Of a DNA stretch of 64,000 nt, positions 1-10,732 are shown piece by piece; position 1 is the first letter of the stretch, and every line of letters starts with the position of its first letter. The translations under genes and the position numbers were made by a program. Source of the stretch: Gammaproteobacteria bacterium (lineage in GTDB: Bacteria > Pseudomonadota > Gammaproteobacteria > Chromatiales > Chromatiaceae); contig JALORY010000018.1 in NCBI GenBank assembly GCA_025458675.1, forward strand, positions 1-64,000. The letters are read 5' to 3'. A model generated the notes under the pieces. It was not told the DNA's origin, searched no databases, and saw only the letters and a program-made list of their open reading frames with translations.

Positions 1-103
<103 letters not shown>

Positions 104-183
104 CTACACTCCGCGAAGAATTGAAGATGCCTTACTGACTTCCCAACGATCCGCGCGCTTCAGCCGCACGCCTGGCGATACTC

Positions 184-259
184 TGGAGCCCATGACCGGA
201 TTTGAACCGGTGACCTCACCCTTACCAAGGGTGTGCTCTACCAGCTGAGCTACATGGGC
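184..259 (-). tRNA. tRNA-Thr (GGT)
   Basis: 7-bp acceptor GCCCATG/CATGGGC, GGTTCAAATCC T-arm, anticodon loop TTGGTAA, encoded CCA. Confidence 0.97.
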
Positions 260-306
260 CAAAAAACCCTTCCGGCCCGCTTTCCCGTCGCAGCCCCGCC
301 GCGAAA

Positions 307-380
307 TGGAGCGGGTGATGGGAGTCGAACCCACGCCATCAGCTTGGAAGGCTGAGGTTCTACCGTTGAACTACACCCGC
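307..380 (-). tRNA. tRNA-Gly (TCC)
   Basis: Acceptor GCGGGTG/CACCCGC, GGTTCGACTCC T-arm, anticodon loop CTTCCAA, encoded CCA. Confidence 0.97.
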
Positions 381-439
381 GACGGGAACCGTTCCTCTCC
401 CGCCCTCTCGAGGGAGGGACCTCTGTCCGTTGTCGATTC

Positions 440-524
440 TGGTGGAGGGGGGAGGATTCGAACCTCCGAAGGCTGAGCCGGCAGATTTACAGTCTGCTCC
501 CTTTGGCCGCTCGGGAACCCCTCC
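440..524 (-). tRNA. tRNA-Tyr (GTA)
   Basis: Acceptor GGAGGGG/CCCCTCC, long variable arm, anticodon GTA in CAGACTGTAAATCTG, encoded CCA. Confidence 0.96.
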
Positions 525-625
525 AAAAAAGAGGCGCGAACCCTGCTATCCTTCGCGCCTTTTAACCCCCCCGCCCGGCTGGAAAGCGACCCGCCCCCGT
601 CGGGCGCCGCCAAGGAGACTGCGCG

Positions 626-1960
626 ATGAAAGTGACCATATTCGGCAGCGGCTACGTCGGCCTGGTGACCGGTGCCTGCCTGGCCGAGGTCGGCAACCAC
701 GTCGTCTGCGTCGATGTCGACCGGGCGAAGATCGACCTGCTGAACGGCGGCGGCGTGCCGATCTACGAGCCCGGGCTCGAGGCGATGGTCGCCAGGAACC
801 GCGCGGCCGGCCGGCTCGAGTTCACCACCGACGCCAGGGCGGGCGTCGAGCACGGGCTGTTCCAGTTCATCGCCGTGGGCACGCCGCCGGACGAAGACGG
901 GTCGGCGGACCTCCAGTACGTCCTCGCCGTGGCGCGGTCGATCGCCGAGCACATGGCCGAGTACAAGATCGTCGTCGACAAGTCGACCGTGCCCGTCGGG
1001 ACCGCGGACAAGGTCGCCGGGGCCATGCGGGCCATTCTCGACGAGCGGCGCGCGGCGTTGGAATTCGACGTGGTCTCGAACCCCGAGTTCCTCAAGGAGG
1101 GGGCTGCGATCGAGGACTTCATGCGCCCCGACCGCATCGTGGTCGGCACGGACAACCCGCGCACCGCGGAGCTCCTGCGGGCGCTCTACGGGCCCTTCAA
1201 CCGGAGCCACGATCGACTGCTCGTCATGGATGTGAAGTCCGCGGAGCTGACCAAGTACGCCGCCAACGCCATGCTCGCGACCAAGATCAGCTTCATGAAC
1301 GAGCTGTCCAACATCGCCGAGCGCGTCGGGGCCGACATCGAGAAGGTGCGCGTCGGCATCGGCTCCGACCCGCGCATCGGCTACCAGTTCATCTACCCGG
1401 GCTGCGGCTACGGCGGCTCCTGCTTCCCGAAGGACGTCCGGGCGCTGGAGCAGACGGCCCTCTCCGTGGGCTACCCGGCGGCGATCCTGCGCGCCGTCGA
1501 GGATGTCAACCTGCGCCAGAAAGAGGTGCTGTTCGACAAGGTGCGGGCGCACTACGGCGGGGACCTGGCCGGCAGGACCGTCGCCCTGTGGGGGCTCGCT
1601 TTCAAGCCGAACACCGACGACATGCGCGAGGCCTCCAGTCGCGTGCTGATGGAGGCGCTCTGGCAGGCGGGCGCCCGGGTGCAGGCCTACGATCCCGTCG
1701 CCCGCGAGGAAGCCCACCGGCTCTACGGGGACCGGCCGGACCTCGCGCTCTGCGACAGCGCCGAAGAGGCACTGCGCGGGGCCGACGCCCTGGCCGTCGT
1801 GACCGAGTGGATCGCCTTCCGCAGCCCCGACCTCGAGCAGCTTCGGCGCGAGCTCAAGGACGGCGTCGTGTTCGACGGCAGAAACCTGTACGACCCGAAG
1901 GCCATGGCCGCCGCAGGGCTCACCTACTACAGCATCGGCCGCCGGCCGGCGACCGCCTGA
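626..1960 (+). CDS. ugd: UDP-glucose 6-dehydrogenase
   Basis: [26 protein letters not shown] Rossmann start; [14 protein letters not shown] active-site motif. Confidence 0.96.
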   Translation: MKVTIFGSGYVGLVTGACLAEVGNHVVCVDVDRAKIDLLNGGGVPIYEPGLEAMVARNRAAGRLEFTTDARAGVEHGLFQFIAVGTPPDEDGSADLQYVLAVARSIAEHMAEYKIVVDKSTVPVGTADKVAGAMRAILDERRAALEFDVVSNPEFLKEGAAIEDFMRPDRIVVGTDNPRTAELLRALYGPFNRSHDRLLVMDVKSAELTKYAANAMLATKISFMNELSNIAERVGADIEKVRVGIGSDPRIGYQFIYPGCGYGGSCFPKDVRALEQTALSVGYPAAILRAVEDVNLRQKEVLFDKVRAHYGGDLAGRTVALWGLAFKPNTDDMREASSRVLMEALWQAGARVQAYDPVAREEAHRLYGDRPDLALCDSAEEALRGADALAVVTEWIAFRSPDLEQLRRELKDGVVFDGRNLYDPKAMAAAGLTYYSIGRRPATA

Positions 1961-1965
1961 CGAGA

Positions 1966-2000
1966 CACCGCCGGCAGGAGCGGGGCTCCGGCCGGCGGTG
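1966..2000. terminator. Strong hairpin between convergent genes (possible terminator or transcript 3' end)
   Basis: CACCGCCGGC ... GCCGGCGGTG perfect 10-bp stem enclosing GGAGC-GGG-GCTCC; no T tract. Confidence 0.4.
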
Positions 2001-2011
2001 GGACTCACCCC

Positions 2012-2527
2012 TTACGGACAGCCGGCCTTGTCACCCGGAACGGTGCCGGTCATGGTCAGGAAGCCGTCGAACGGCCCCATCACGCCCATGGCCTCGCCCT
2101 TCGGGCCTTCGAACTTGAGCTTGCCGGTCATCATGGCGCCCATCGCGCCGCAGCCGAACTTGCCCTCGCCCATGCAGGTCCAGTCCTCGTCCGTGGCGTG
2201 CATGACGTAGTCGACGTCCTTGTTCAGCGTCTGCTGGGTCACGGCGCCCCCGGCGGCGCACATCGCCTTGCCGTCCTTCGGGACGATCTTGACCTCGACC
2301 CGCGTGGCCGGACCGCACTGGGTGCGATAGAGCTGAATGATCTTGTAGCCGCGGCCGGCGTCGTTCTTGATCCACTTGTCGCCCAGGCCGGTGGTGAGCT
2401 TGTCGTTCTTGTTCCAGGCGTCGCAGAGCTGCTTGGCCCAGGCGGCGTCCATGAATTTCGCGGCCTGCGCGGGCATGGCAACGCCCATGGCGAGCGCCGC
2501 CGTCGCGAGCAGAGTGAAGCGTTTCAT
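2012..2527 (-). CDS. Periplasmic protein of unknown function (possible SCP2-like fold)
   Basis: Signal peptide MKRFTLLATAALAMGVAMPAQA; 171 aa. Confidence 0.7.
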   Translation of the reverse strand: MKRFTLLATAALAMGVAMPAQAAKFMDAAWAKQLCDAWNKNDKLTTGLGDKWIKNDAGRGYKIIQLYRTQCGPATRVEVKIVPKDGKAMCAAGGAVTQQTLNKDVDYVMHATDEDWTCMGEGKFGCGAMGAMMTGKLKFEGPKGEAMGVMGPFDGFLTMTGTVPGDKAGCP

Positions 2528-2715
2528 CGCGTGCTCCTTTTTTGGGTATCGGTGGTCACGTGGAAGAAGCGCCGCCAGAGGCGGGCGGCGCCGGGCCGTC
2601 CCCGCGGCCCGCCACGGGGCGGGCCTCGGCCTCGGCACGCAATATAGGCAGCCGATCCGCCGCGGCAGACAAGGGCCGCGTGGCTGCGGAAAGGCACCTC
2701 ACCCGCAGATTTTCA

Positions 2716-2743
2716 TTGACAATTCAAAAAACGACCCTAGGAT
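2716..2743 (+). promoter_or_regulatory. Candidate sigma70 promoter for the fadL-like gene
   Basis: TTGACA, 16-nt spacer, TAGGAT in a locally AT-rich segment upstream of 2854. Confidence 0.45.
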
Positions 2744-2853
2744 TTGCATCATTACAACAACAACGTCGCAATTTGCGCGAATACAACACCCGCGGCGACC
2801 GCAAACCAGACTCGATTCCTTACTAGAAACACGGCTTCCGGGAGGATCCAGAC

Positions 2854-4206
2854 ATGCCCACGCGGCAGATGAAAGTCCAGCTTCTCACCCTGGCGGTGGC
2901 GACCGCCCTCGCCAGCGGCTCGGCCCTCGCGACCAACGGCTACGCCATGCACGGCGTCGGCATCCATGCAAAGGGCATGGGCGGCGCCTCGATCGCCCTG
3001 CCGCAGGACGCGGTGTCCATCGGCCAGAACCCCGCCGCCTCGGCAGTGGTCGGCAACCGGGTCGACGTCGGCCTCGACGTGTTCCGGCCGATGCGCGATG
3101 CGGAGCTGAGCGAAACCGGTCTCAACCCTTGCCCCGCACCTGGCTTCTGCCCGCCTCCCGGGTTCTCTAACGGGAAGTTCGACGGCAGCGAGAGCGAGTG
3201 GTTCTTCATCCCCGAGGCCGCCTACAACCGCGTGATCGACAGCAAGTGGTCGGCCGGCGTCTCGCTGTACGGCAACGGCGGCATGAACACCGACTACGGC
3301 GACGGCGGCATCCCGCTGTTCAACGGCGGCACCGGGGCGGACTCGGGCATCAACCTGCAGCAGATGTTCATCGTCCCGACCTTCGCCTACAAGATCGACG
3401 AGAAGAACTCGGTCGGTTTCGGCGCGAACATCGTCGCGCAGGGCTTCAAGGCCTACGGCCTGCAGAGCTTCGCCGGTCAGCCCCTGCCGTTCCCCGGCGT
3501 GCCGTACTTCTCCACCAGCCCGTCGAACGTGACGGACAACGGCACGGACTGGACGTGGGGCCTCGGCTTCCGTCTGGGCTGGCTCGGCCAGGTGTCGGAC
3601 ACGGTGACCCTGGGCGCCTACTACTCCTCGCGTACCTGGATGCAGGAGTTCGACGACTACAAGGGCCTTTTCGCTGAGAAGGGCGCCTTCGACATCCCGC
3701 AGAACTTCGGCGTCGGCATCGCGGTCAAGGCAACGCCGCAGCTCACCATCGCGGCGGACGTGGTCTACATCGACTACTCGAGCATCGACTCGATCAACAA
3801 CCCGGTCGGGAACTTCTACAACTGCCCGGCGCTCATGGGCTCGAACCCGAATGCGTGCCTGGGCGGCGACGACGGCCCCGGCTTCGGCTGGGACAGCCAG
3901 ACGATCTTCAAGCTGGGCGTGCAGTACGCGATCAACAACGAGTGGACGGTGCGCGGCGGCTGGAACTACGCGAAGCAGCCGATCCCCGAGTCGCAGACGA
4001 TGTTCAACGTCCTCGCCCCCGGCGTGGTCGAGAACCACCTGAGCCTCGGCGCGAGCTGGTACCTCGCCAAGGACCAGGAGCTCACGTTCCAGTACACCCA
4101 CGCGTTCGAGACGGAGGTGGACGGCGACTTCACCCCCGGCTTCGGCACCGCGAACATCAAGATGTATCAGGACTCCTTCGGCGTGCAGTACAGCTGGAAG
4201 ATGTAA
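2854..4206 (+). CDS. OmpP1/FadL-family outer membrane transporter
   Basis: Signal peptide then ATNGYAMHGVGIHAKGMGGASIALPQDA, typical FadL/TodX N-terminus; SD GGGAGGA upstream. Confidence 0.9.
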   Translation: MPTRQMKVQLLTLAVATALASGSALATNGYAMHGVGIHAKGMGGASIALPQDAVSIGQNPAASAVVGNRVDVGLDVFRPMRDAELSETGLNPCPAPGFCPPPGFSNGKFDGSESEWFFIPEAAYNRVIDSKWSAGVSLYGNGGMNTDYGDGGIPLFNGGTGADSGINLQQMFIVPTFAYKIDEKNSVGFGANIVAQGFKAYGLQSFAGQPLPFPGVPYFSTSPSNVTDNGTDWTWGLGFRLGWLGQVSDTVTLGAYYSSRTWMQEFDDYKGLFAEKGAFDIPQNFGVGIAVKATPQLTIAADVVYIDYSSIDSINNPVGNFYNCPALMGSNPNACLGGDDGPGFGWDSQTIFKLGVQYAINNEWTVRGGWNYAKQPIPESQTMFNVLAPGVVENHLSLGASWYLAKDQELTFQYTHAFETEVDGDFTPGFGTANIKMYQDSFGVQYSWKM

Positions 4207-4232
4207 CCAGCGAGCGCTTTGGAAGAAAGGAA

Positions 4233-4259
4233 CCGCGGCCTTCGGGCCGCGGTTTTTTT
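4233..4259 (+). terminator. Rho-independent terminator of the fadL-like gene
   Basis: CCGCGGCC-TTCG-GGCCGCGG followed by 7 T. Confidence 0.93.
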
Positions 4260-4836
4260 ATGCCCGGTGCAGCCGGTTCTGGGCGGCCTGCAGCTTGCCT
4301 TCGAGGAGGAGCGGCAGACAGGCGGCCGCCTCGTCGAGCGCCGCGCGGATCGCGACCTCGTCCTCCCGCGACGGCCGGCCCAGGACGTAGTCGACGACCC
4401 GCCTGCGGTCGCCCGGGTGCGCGATGCCGATGCGCAGGCGCAGGAAGTCGGCAGAGCCGAGCGCGGGAATGACGTCGCGCAGGCCGTTGTGCCCGGCGTG
4501 CCCGCCGCCGAGCTTGAGTCGGGCCGCGCCGACCGGCAGGTCGAGCTCGTCGTGCGCGACGAGCACCTCCCCGGGCGCGATCCTGAGGTAGGCGCAGAGG
4601 GCCGCCACCGACTCACCGCTGCGGTTCATGTAGGTGAGCGGCTTGAGCAGCCAGAGGTCCTCGCGCGCCACGGTCACGCGGCAGGCGAGGCCGTGGAACT
4701 TCGCCTCGCGCCGGAACGCCCCGCCGTGCACCCGCGCGAGCTCGTCGGCGAACCAGAAGCCCACGTTGTGCCGCGTGCCCTCGTAGTCGGTACCGGGGTT
4801 GCCGAGCCCCACGATCAGCCGGATCGCCGCCGTCAC
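4258..4836 (-). CDS. pth: Peptidyl-tRNA hydrolase
   Basis: LIVGLGNPGTDYEGTRHNVGFWFADELA, TYMNRSGESV, HDELDLPVG. Confidence 0.97.
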   Translation of the reverse strand: MTAAIRLIVGLGNPGTDYEGTRHNVGFWFADELARVHGGAFRREAKFHGLACRVTVAREDLWLLKPLTYMNRSGESVAALCAYLRIAPGEVLVAHDELDLPVGAARLKLGGGHAGHNGLRDVIPALGSADFLRLRIGIAHPGDRRRVVDYVLGRPSREDEVAIRAALDEAAACLPLLLEGKLQAAQNRLHRA

Positions 4837-4854
4837 AGCCTCCTCCCGAAACGA

Positions 4855-4879
4855 AGCCGGCGGCCACGGGCCGCCGGCT
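4855..4879 (-). other. 11-bp perfect hairpin between rplY and pth
   Basis: AGCCGGCGGCC-ACG-GGCCGCCGGCT on the plus strand. Confidence 0.55.
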
Positions 4880-4921
4880 CAGTGCCCGGCGCCGTGGGGC
4901 CGGGCCAACGGATCGACGCCC

Positions 4922-5545
4922 TCAGGCCGCCGGGGTCTCGCCGCCGGCCGGCGACGCCCCTTCCTCCTGCTCGACGCGTGCGGTGTGGACCGACACCACG
5001 AGGGCGTCGTCGCCGTGGGCCAGGTCGACCAGCTCCACGCCCGCAGGCAGCGGCAGCTGCGAGAGGTGCAGCGCCTCGCCGAACCCCATCCGCGACATGT
5101 CGACGGCGATGTACTCGGGCAGGTCCTTCGGCAGGCAGCTCACGACCACCTCCGTCAGGTGGTGCGACACCTGGCCGCCCTGCTTGACGCCCGGCGCCGA
5201 GGCCTCGTTCTCGAAGTGCAGCGGCACGTGCATACGGATCTTCTCGTCGGCGCGCACGCGCTGCAGGTCGATGTGCATGACCACCGGGCGCGCCGGGTGG
5301 CGCTGCAGGTCCTTGAGCACCACGCTCTCCTGCACGGAGCCGAAGTCCACGGTGAGCACGTGCGAGTAGAACGCCTCGTGCTCGAGGTGCTTGATCAGGT
5401 CATTGTGGTCGAGGGCGATCATCTGCGGATCGCTCCCGCCGCCGTAGATGATGCCCGGAACCTTGCCGGCATGGCGCAGGCGGCGGCTCGCACCCTTCCC
5501 TGCGTCACTGCGGCGTTCCGCCTTGAGCTCGAAACTCTCTTGCAT
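4922..5545 (-). CDS. rplY: 50S ribosomal protein L25/Ctc
   Basis: FELKAERRSDAGKGASRRLRHAGKVPGIIYGGG...; L25 plus TL5-like C-terminal domain. Confidence 0.96.
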   Translation of the reverse strand: MQESFELKAERRSDAGKGASRRLRHAGKVPGIIYGGGSDPQMIALDHNDLIKHLEHEAFYSHVLTVDFGSVQESVVLKDLQRHPARPVVMHIDLQRVRADEKIRMHVPLHFENEASAPGVKQGGQVSHHLTEVVVSCLPKDLPEYIAVDMSRMGFGEALHLSQLPLPAGVELVDLAHGDDALVVSVHTARVEQEEGASPAGGETPAA

Positions 5546-5633
5546 GACAGTCTCCCGTCGTCGTTTGTCGTTCCGCCGCGCGCCCGCGACCAGGCGTGCG
5601 GCGTCCCGGCGGCCCCTTGCCGCCGAATCCGTG

Positions 5634-6569
5634 TCAGTCGATGAACAGCGAGGTCACCGACTCGTCGTTGTGGATCCGCCGCATCGTCTCGGCGAGCAGG
5701 CCGGCGATGGTGAGCGGGCGGATCCGCTGGCAGGCGCGCGCCTCGGGGCGCAGCGGGATCGTGTTCGTCACGACCAGCTCGTCCAGCACCGAGCCGCAGA
5801 GGTTGTCCACCGCCGGGCCCGACAGGACCGCGTGCGTGCAGTACGCAACCACCTTCGCCGCGCCGGCGTCCTTCAGCGCCTTGGCGGCCTTGCAGAGCGT
5901 GCCGGCCGTGTCGACCAGGTCGTCGATGAGCACGCAGGAGCGGTCCTCGACGTCGCCGATGATGTTCATGACCTTCGCTTCGTTCGCCCTCGGCCGGCGC
6001 TTGTCGATGATCGCGAGGTCCGCTTCCAGCCGCTTGGCCAGCGCGCGGGCCCGGACCACGCCGCCGACGTCTGGCGACACCACCATCAGGTCCGGGTACT
6101 TCTGGCGCCAGATGTCGCCGAGCAGGATCGGCGACGCATAGACGTTGTCGACCGGGATGTCGAAGAAGCCTTGGATCTGGTCCGCGTGCAGGTCCATGGT
6201 AAGCACGCGGTCGGCGCCGGCCGTGCCGATCATCTTGGCCGCCAGGCGCGCCGTGATCGGGACGCGCGCAGAACGCGGCCGCCGGTCCTGGCGGGCGTAG
6301 CCGAGGTACGGGATCACCGCCGTGATGCGCCTGGCCGAGGCCCAGCGCATGGCGTCGATCATCACCAGCAGCTCCATCAGGTTGTCGTTCGTCGGCGCCG
6401 ACGTCGGCTGCACGACGAACACGTCGCGACCCCGGACGTTCTCCTGGATCTCGACCATCACCTCGCCGTCGCTGAACTGCCCGACCAGCGCCTTGCCGAG
6501 CGGAATGCTCAGCCGCGCGGCGATCTCGGCGCTGAGCTCCGGGTGCGCGTTGCCCGAGAAGACCATCAT
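5634..6569 (-). CDS. prs: Ribose-phosphate pyrophosphokinase
   Basis: [60 protein letters not shown]. Confidence 0.97.
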   Translation of the reverse strand: MMVFSGNAHPELSAEIAARLSIPLGKALVGQFSDGEVMVEIQENVRGRDVFVVQPTSAPTNDNLMELLVMIDAMRWASARRITAVIPYLGYARQDRRPRSARVPITARLAAKMIGTAGADRVLTMDLHADQIQGFFDIPVDNVYASPILLGDIWRQKYPDLMVVSPDVGGVVRARALAKRLEADLAIIDKRRPRANEAKVMNIIGDVEDRSCVLIDDLVDTAGTLCKAAKALKDAGAAKVVAYCTHAVLSGPAVDNLCGSVLDELVVTNTIPLRPEARACQRIRPLTIAGLLAETMRRIHNDESVTSLFID

Positions 6570-6618
6570 GCCCGTCGAAGACACTGCCGGGGTTCCCTTG
6601 GAGTTGGACAAAGCGTTC

Positions 6619-6695
6619 TGGCTGGGGCGGTAGGATTCGAACCTACGAATGCTGGAGTCAAAGTCCAGTGCCTTGAGCCTCTTGGCGACGCCCCA
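6619..6695 (-). tRNA. tRNA-Gln (TTG)
   Basis: TGGGGCGTCGCCAAG...CTGGACTTTGACTCCAG...GGTTCGAATCC...CGCCCCAGCCA. Confidence 0.97.
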
Positions 6696-6706
6696 GGAAC
6701 CTGCGC

Positions 6707-7561
6707 TCAGGGCCCGTCCAGCGCCAGCACCGGCGAGCGATTGATTCCCCGCGCCACGAAGCCCTCGTAGCGGGCGGGCAACGCCGCTATCGCCTCCCGC
6801 GCGCGCGCCTCGCAATCGAAGGCGGCGAACACGCAGGAGCCGGTTCCGGTGAGCCGGGCCTCGCCGTGGCGGCCGAGCCACGCGAGCGCCGCGGCGACCT
6901 CCGGGTAGCGCCTGGCCACGACGCCGAGGCAGTCGTTCCGCCTGGATCCCGCAAAAAAGACAGGCATTGTGATGAGGGGGGAGTTGCGTGTCAAATCGGG
7001 GTCAGCGAACACGGCAGCGGTGGAGACGGCGCAGGGAGGGCGCACGACCGCGTACCAGGACTCGGGCAGGTCGATGGGGGTGAGGACCTCACCAACCCCT
7101 TCCGACCAGGCCGATCGACCCCTGACGAAGACCGGGACGTCTGCGCCGAGCGCAAGACCGAGCGTGGCCAGGCGGTCCTCGGTGAGCCGCAGCCCCCACA
7201 GGCGGTTCAGCGCGCGCAGGGTAGTCGCCGCGTCCGAGCTGCCGCCACCGAGACCGCCGCCGAGCGGGATCCGCTTGCGCAGCACGAGGTCCGCTCCCAA
7301 GGGGCAGCCGGTCTCCCGTTGCAGCAGGAGCGCCGCTCTGACGGCGAGATCGCTCTCGGGTGGGATGCCTGCGGCGTCCCCGTAACGACGCACCGCGCCG
7401 TCTTCCCGGACGGTGAAATCCAGCTCGTCCCCGTAGTCGAGCAGCTGGAACACGGTCTGCAGCAGGTGGTAGCCGTCGGCGCGACGCCCGACGACCCGGA
7501 GCATCAGGTTCAGCTTCGCAGGTGCCGGCCACACCCGGCATGGCGCGTCGCTCGGGGCCAC
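6707..7561 (-). CDS. ispE: 4-diphosphocytidyl-2-C-methyl-D-erythritol kinase
   Basis: [33 protein letters not shown] motif [17 protein letters not shown]. Confidence 0.97.
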   Translation of the reverse strand: MAPSDAPCRVWPAPAKLNLMLRVVGRRADGYHLLQTVFQLLDYGDELDFTVREDGAVRRYGDAAGIPPESDLAVRAALLLQRETGCPLGADLVLRKRIPLGGGLGGGSSDAATTLRALNRLWGLRLTEDRLATLGLALGADVPVFVRGRSAWSEGVGEVLTPIDLPESWYAVVRPPCAVSTAAVFADPDLTRNSPLITMPVFFAGSRRNDCLGVVARRYPEVAAALAWLGRHGEARLTGTGSCVFAAFDCEARAREAIAALPARYEGFVARGINRSPVLALDGP

Positions 7562-7574
7562 GGCGCGTCCTGCG

Positions 7575-9320
7575 CTAGGGCGGGAAGCGCTCTATCGTGC
7601 GGCGCAGGTAGTCGTTCTCCGGGTCCCGGGCGAGGGCCTCGGCCCAGACCCGACGGGCCTCGTCGCGCTCGCCGGTCACCCAGAGCACCTCGCCGAGGTG
7701 CGCCGCGACCTCGGCGTCGTCGATCGCGGCCACGGCGCGGCGCAGGTAGTCGAGGGCGGCTGCGTGGTTGCCCAGCCGATACTGGACCCAGCCCATGCTG
7801 TCGAGGAACGCAGGGTTGTCGGGCTTGAGCTTCAACGCCCGCTCCACGTAGCCGAGGGCCTCCGGGTAGCGGTCGCTCAGCTCGGCCAGCGTGTAACCGA
7901 GCGCGTTGAGGGCGTCGGCGTGCTCGGGCTCGCGGGCCAGGACCCGCTTGAAATCGGCCTCGGCATCGGCCAGGCGGCCCCGCTGAGAGGCGTCGAGGGC
8001 GCGGGCGTAGTAGATCTGCAGGTCGTTCGGGTGCGCGGCGATGGCCGCCGCGTACACAGCCGCCACCTCCTCCGTCGTGCCGTGCTTCTGCAGCAGCTCC
8101 GCCTCCGCGAGGTAGATGTCCGCCGAGCGCGACGGCTCCGAACCCCGCAGGCCCCGCAGCAGCTCGAGCGCCGCCTGCAGGTCCCCGCGCTTCGCCATCA
8201 GGCCGGCACGGCGCATCGCCGCATCCGCCCGGTACGGGCCGGTTTCGATCCTCGAATAGAGATCGAATGCGGCGTCGCGGTCGCCCGCCAGATCTTTCGT
8301 CTGCGCGAGAAACCAGCGGGCCTCGTCTTGCCGGTCTCCGCTGGCGAGCAGGGCCTCGAACGCGTCACGGGCCTCGTCCCAGTCCTTCGCCTGCATCGCG
8401 AGCAGGGCCGTCGCGAACAGCACGTCCGCATCGCCCGGCTGGAGCCGGCGCAGGACCTTGTACTCCGCGAGGGCCGCGGGGTAGTCCTTCGCCTGCACCA
8501 GGAGCGCCGCGTAGGCGTTCCGCAGCGCCCCGTCGTCCGGCCGACGCTCGACGACGCCCCGCAGCACGTCCCGCGCTTCGGCATTGCGGCCCTCGGCGGT
8601 CAGGATCTGCACCTTGAGCAGCCACGGCTTCTGCCAGTCCGGGTCGATGTCGATCGCGCGCTGCAGCCGGGCGCCGGCCTCCGCATACGACTTCGCTGCC
8701 GCGAGGGTCAGGGCGAGGGCGTAGTGAGCACGCGCGTCGCCAGCGTACGCGTCGACCAGTTCCCCCATGACCGCAGGACCGAGTGCCCCCCCGTGCCCCG
8801 CGCCGGCCACCGCTCCCACCTGAAGGAAGCCGTCCTCGCCGCGAGCCGCCGCGATGGCGAGGATCGCGTCGAACTGCTCCCGCACACCCGCCGCGTCGCC
8901 CTGTAGCAGGAGCACGTGGGCAAGGGCCTGCCGCGCCGGCACGGCGTTCGGGGCAAGGTCCACCCAGCGGCGCACCGCTCTGAGCGCCACGTCGCGGTCC
9001 TTCATCGAGATCGCGATGCGGGCCGCGCGCTCGGCGGCGTAGGGGTCGTGCGCGAGCGCGGCGGCGTGCGAATAGTGGTTGTACGCCAGCGGCAGCTGGC
9101 CGCGGTCGGCCGCGATCTCGCCGACGAGAAAGCTGTAGACCGCGTCCGCGCCGAGCTCGCCGGCCGGTGGCGCCGGCTCCGCGAACGGCAGCGCCGCCAC
9201 AGGCCGCTCCTCGACCGTCGGCACTGCCTTCTCGGCCGCCGCCGGCTGCTCCGCGAGCGCCGGGCAGCCGCCGGCGCACAGTATTGCGACAAGTAGTCCC
9301 GTTCTCATCCGACGTGGCAT
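7575..9320 (-). CDS. Tetratricopeptide-repeat protein (exported or lipoprotein-like)
   Basis: N-terminal hydrophobic [11 protein letters not shown] then many TPR-like units ([42 protein letters not shown]); start 9320 or 9308; divergent from hemA. Confidence 0.85.
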   Translation of the reverse strand: MPRRMRTGLLVAILCAGGCPALAEQPAAAEKAVPTVEERPVAALPFAEPAPPAGELGADAVYSFLVGEIAADRGQLPLAYNHYSHAAALAHDPYAAERAARIAISMKDRDVALRAVRRWVDLAPNAVPARQALAHVLLLQGDAAGVREQFDAILAIAAARGEDGFLQVGAVAGAGHGGALGPAVMGELVDAYAGDARAHYALALTLAAAKSYAEAGARLQRAIDIDPDWQKPWLLKVQILTAEGRNAEARDVLRGVVERRPDDGALRNAYAALLVQAKDYPAALAEYKVLRRLQPGDADVLFATALLAMQAKDWDEARDAFEALLASGDRQDEARWFLAQTKDLAGDRDAAFDLYSRIETGPYRADAAMRRAGLMAKRGDLQAALELLRGLRGSEPSRSADIYLAEAELLQKHGTTEEVAAVYAAAIAAHPNDLQIYYARALDASQRGRLADAEADFKRVLAREPEHADALNALGYTLAELSDRYPEALGYVERALKLKPDNPAFLDSMGWVQYRLGNHAAALDYLRRAVAAIDDAEVAAHLGEVLWVTGERDEARRVWAEALARDPENDYLRRTIERFPP

Positions 9321-9463
9321 CGCACCGGCTGGGGTCGCCCACCATAACGCGACGTGCGCGGTCGCGCTCGCCGGCGCGCAGTATACCCACGGCCCGCCGA
9401 CTTGCTTTCGTCGCGGCGCGTCGGGAAAATCGCCCGCTCGCAAGCGGTTAGGGCACCAGCAGC

Positions 9464-10732
9464 GTGAGCCTTCTCGCCCTCGGGCTGAACCACAGGACGG
9501 CGCCGGTGCACATCCGGGAGCGGGTGAGCTTCGGACCCGACATCGTGGTCGGCGCGCTCCGAAGCGTTGCCGAGCAGACCGGCCTCGGCGAGGCGGTGAT
9601 CCTCTCGACATGCAACCGCACCGAGGTCTACGCCGCCAGCGACAGCCTCGACGCCGACGTGGTGCGCCAGTGGGTCTGCCGCTTCCACGGCTTGGACCCC
9701 GCCTCGGTGAACCCCTACCTGTACCAGCACCGGGACCGGGACGCCGTCGCCCACCTGTTCCGCGTCGCGAGCGGGCTCGACTCGATGATTCTCGGCGAGC
9801 CGCAGATCCTCGGCCAGGTGAAGGCCGCGTATCAGACGGCGCTCGCCGCCGGCGCGGTGGGAAAGCAGCTCGGCCGGCTCTTCCAGTGCACCTTCGCGGT
9901 GGCCAAGCAGGTACGCACCGACACCGCGATCGGCAGCAGCCCGGTGTCGGTGGCCTTCGCCGCGGTCGCTCTCGCCCGCCAGATCTTCGCGGACCTGTCC
10001 ACGCAGACGGCGCTGCTGATCGGCGCCGGAGAGACGGTCGAGCTCGCGGCGCGCCACCTGCATCAGCACGGCATCGGCCGCATCATCGTCGCCAACCGCA
10101 CGGTGGAGCGGGCGCACGCGCTCGCCGCCGAGTTCAACGGCTACGCGATCGCGCTGACCGAGATACCCGCCCACCTGCCCGAGGCCGACATCGTCATCTC
10201 GTCGACCGCGAGTCCGCTGCCGATCCTTGGCAAGGGCACGGTCGAGAGTGCGCTCAAGAAACGCAGGCACCGCCCGGTGTTCATGGTGGACATCGCGGTG
10301 CCGCGGGACATCGAGCCCGAGGTCGCCGCGCTCGAGGACGTCTACCTCTACACCGTCGACGACCTCGAGGCCGTGATCCAGGAGAACCTGCGCTCGCGGC
10401 AGGAGGCGGCCGAGCAGGCGCAGGAGATCGTGGAGACCCACGTGGTCGACTTCATGGGCTGGCTCCGGTCGCTGGACGCGCTGTCGGTGATCCAGGACTT
10501 CCGCACCCGGTCCGAGGCGATCCGGGACGAGGTGCTGGAGAAGGCGCTGAAGCAGGCCGCGGCGGGCAAACCGACGGACGAGGTCCTGCGCTTCCTCGCA
10601 CACACGCTGACCAACAAGCTGTTGCACGCGCCGAGCGCCCAACTGCGGATTGCGGGCTCCACGGGCCAGACGCAACTCCTCGAGGCCGCCGACGCCCTGT
10701 TCCAGCTGAGCCGCGGCCGGCAGGCACCATGA
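9464..10732 (+). CDS. hemA: Glutamyl-tRNA reductase
   Basis: [49 protein letters not shown] start. Confidence 0.97.
   Translation: MSLLALGLNHRTAPVHIRERVSFGPDIVVGALRSVAEQTGLGEAVILSTCNRTEVYAASDSLDADVVRQWVCRFHGLDPASVNPYLYQHRDRDAVAHLFRVASGLDSMILGEPQILGQVKAAYQTALAAGAVGKQLGRLFQCTFAVAKQVRTDTAIGSSPVSVAFAAVALARQIFADLSTQTALLIGAGETVELAARHLHQHGIGRIIVANRTVERAHALAAEFNGYAIALTEIPAHLPEADIVISSTASPLPILGKGTVESALKKRRHRPVFMVDIAVPRDIEPEVAALEDVYLYTVDDLEAVIQENLRSRQEAAEQAQEIVETHVVDFMGWLRSLDALSVIQDFRTRSEAIRDEVLEKALKQAAAGKPTDEVLRFLAHTLTNKLLHAPSAQLRIAGSTGQTQLLEAADALFQLSRGRQAP

Noticed and set aside
371-2008. 545-aa minus-strand ORF over ugd and tRNA genes
   Set aside because: Antisense open frame caused by high GC; overlaps two tRNAs and the well-supported ugd; no recognisable domain.
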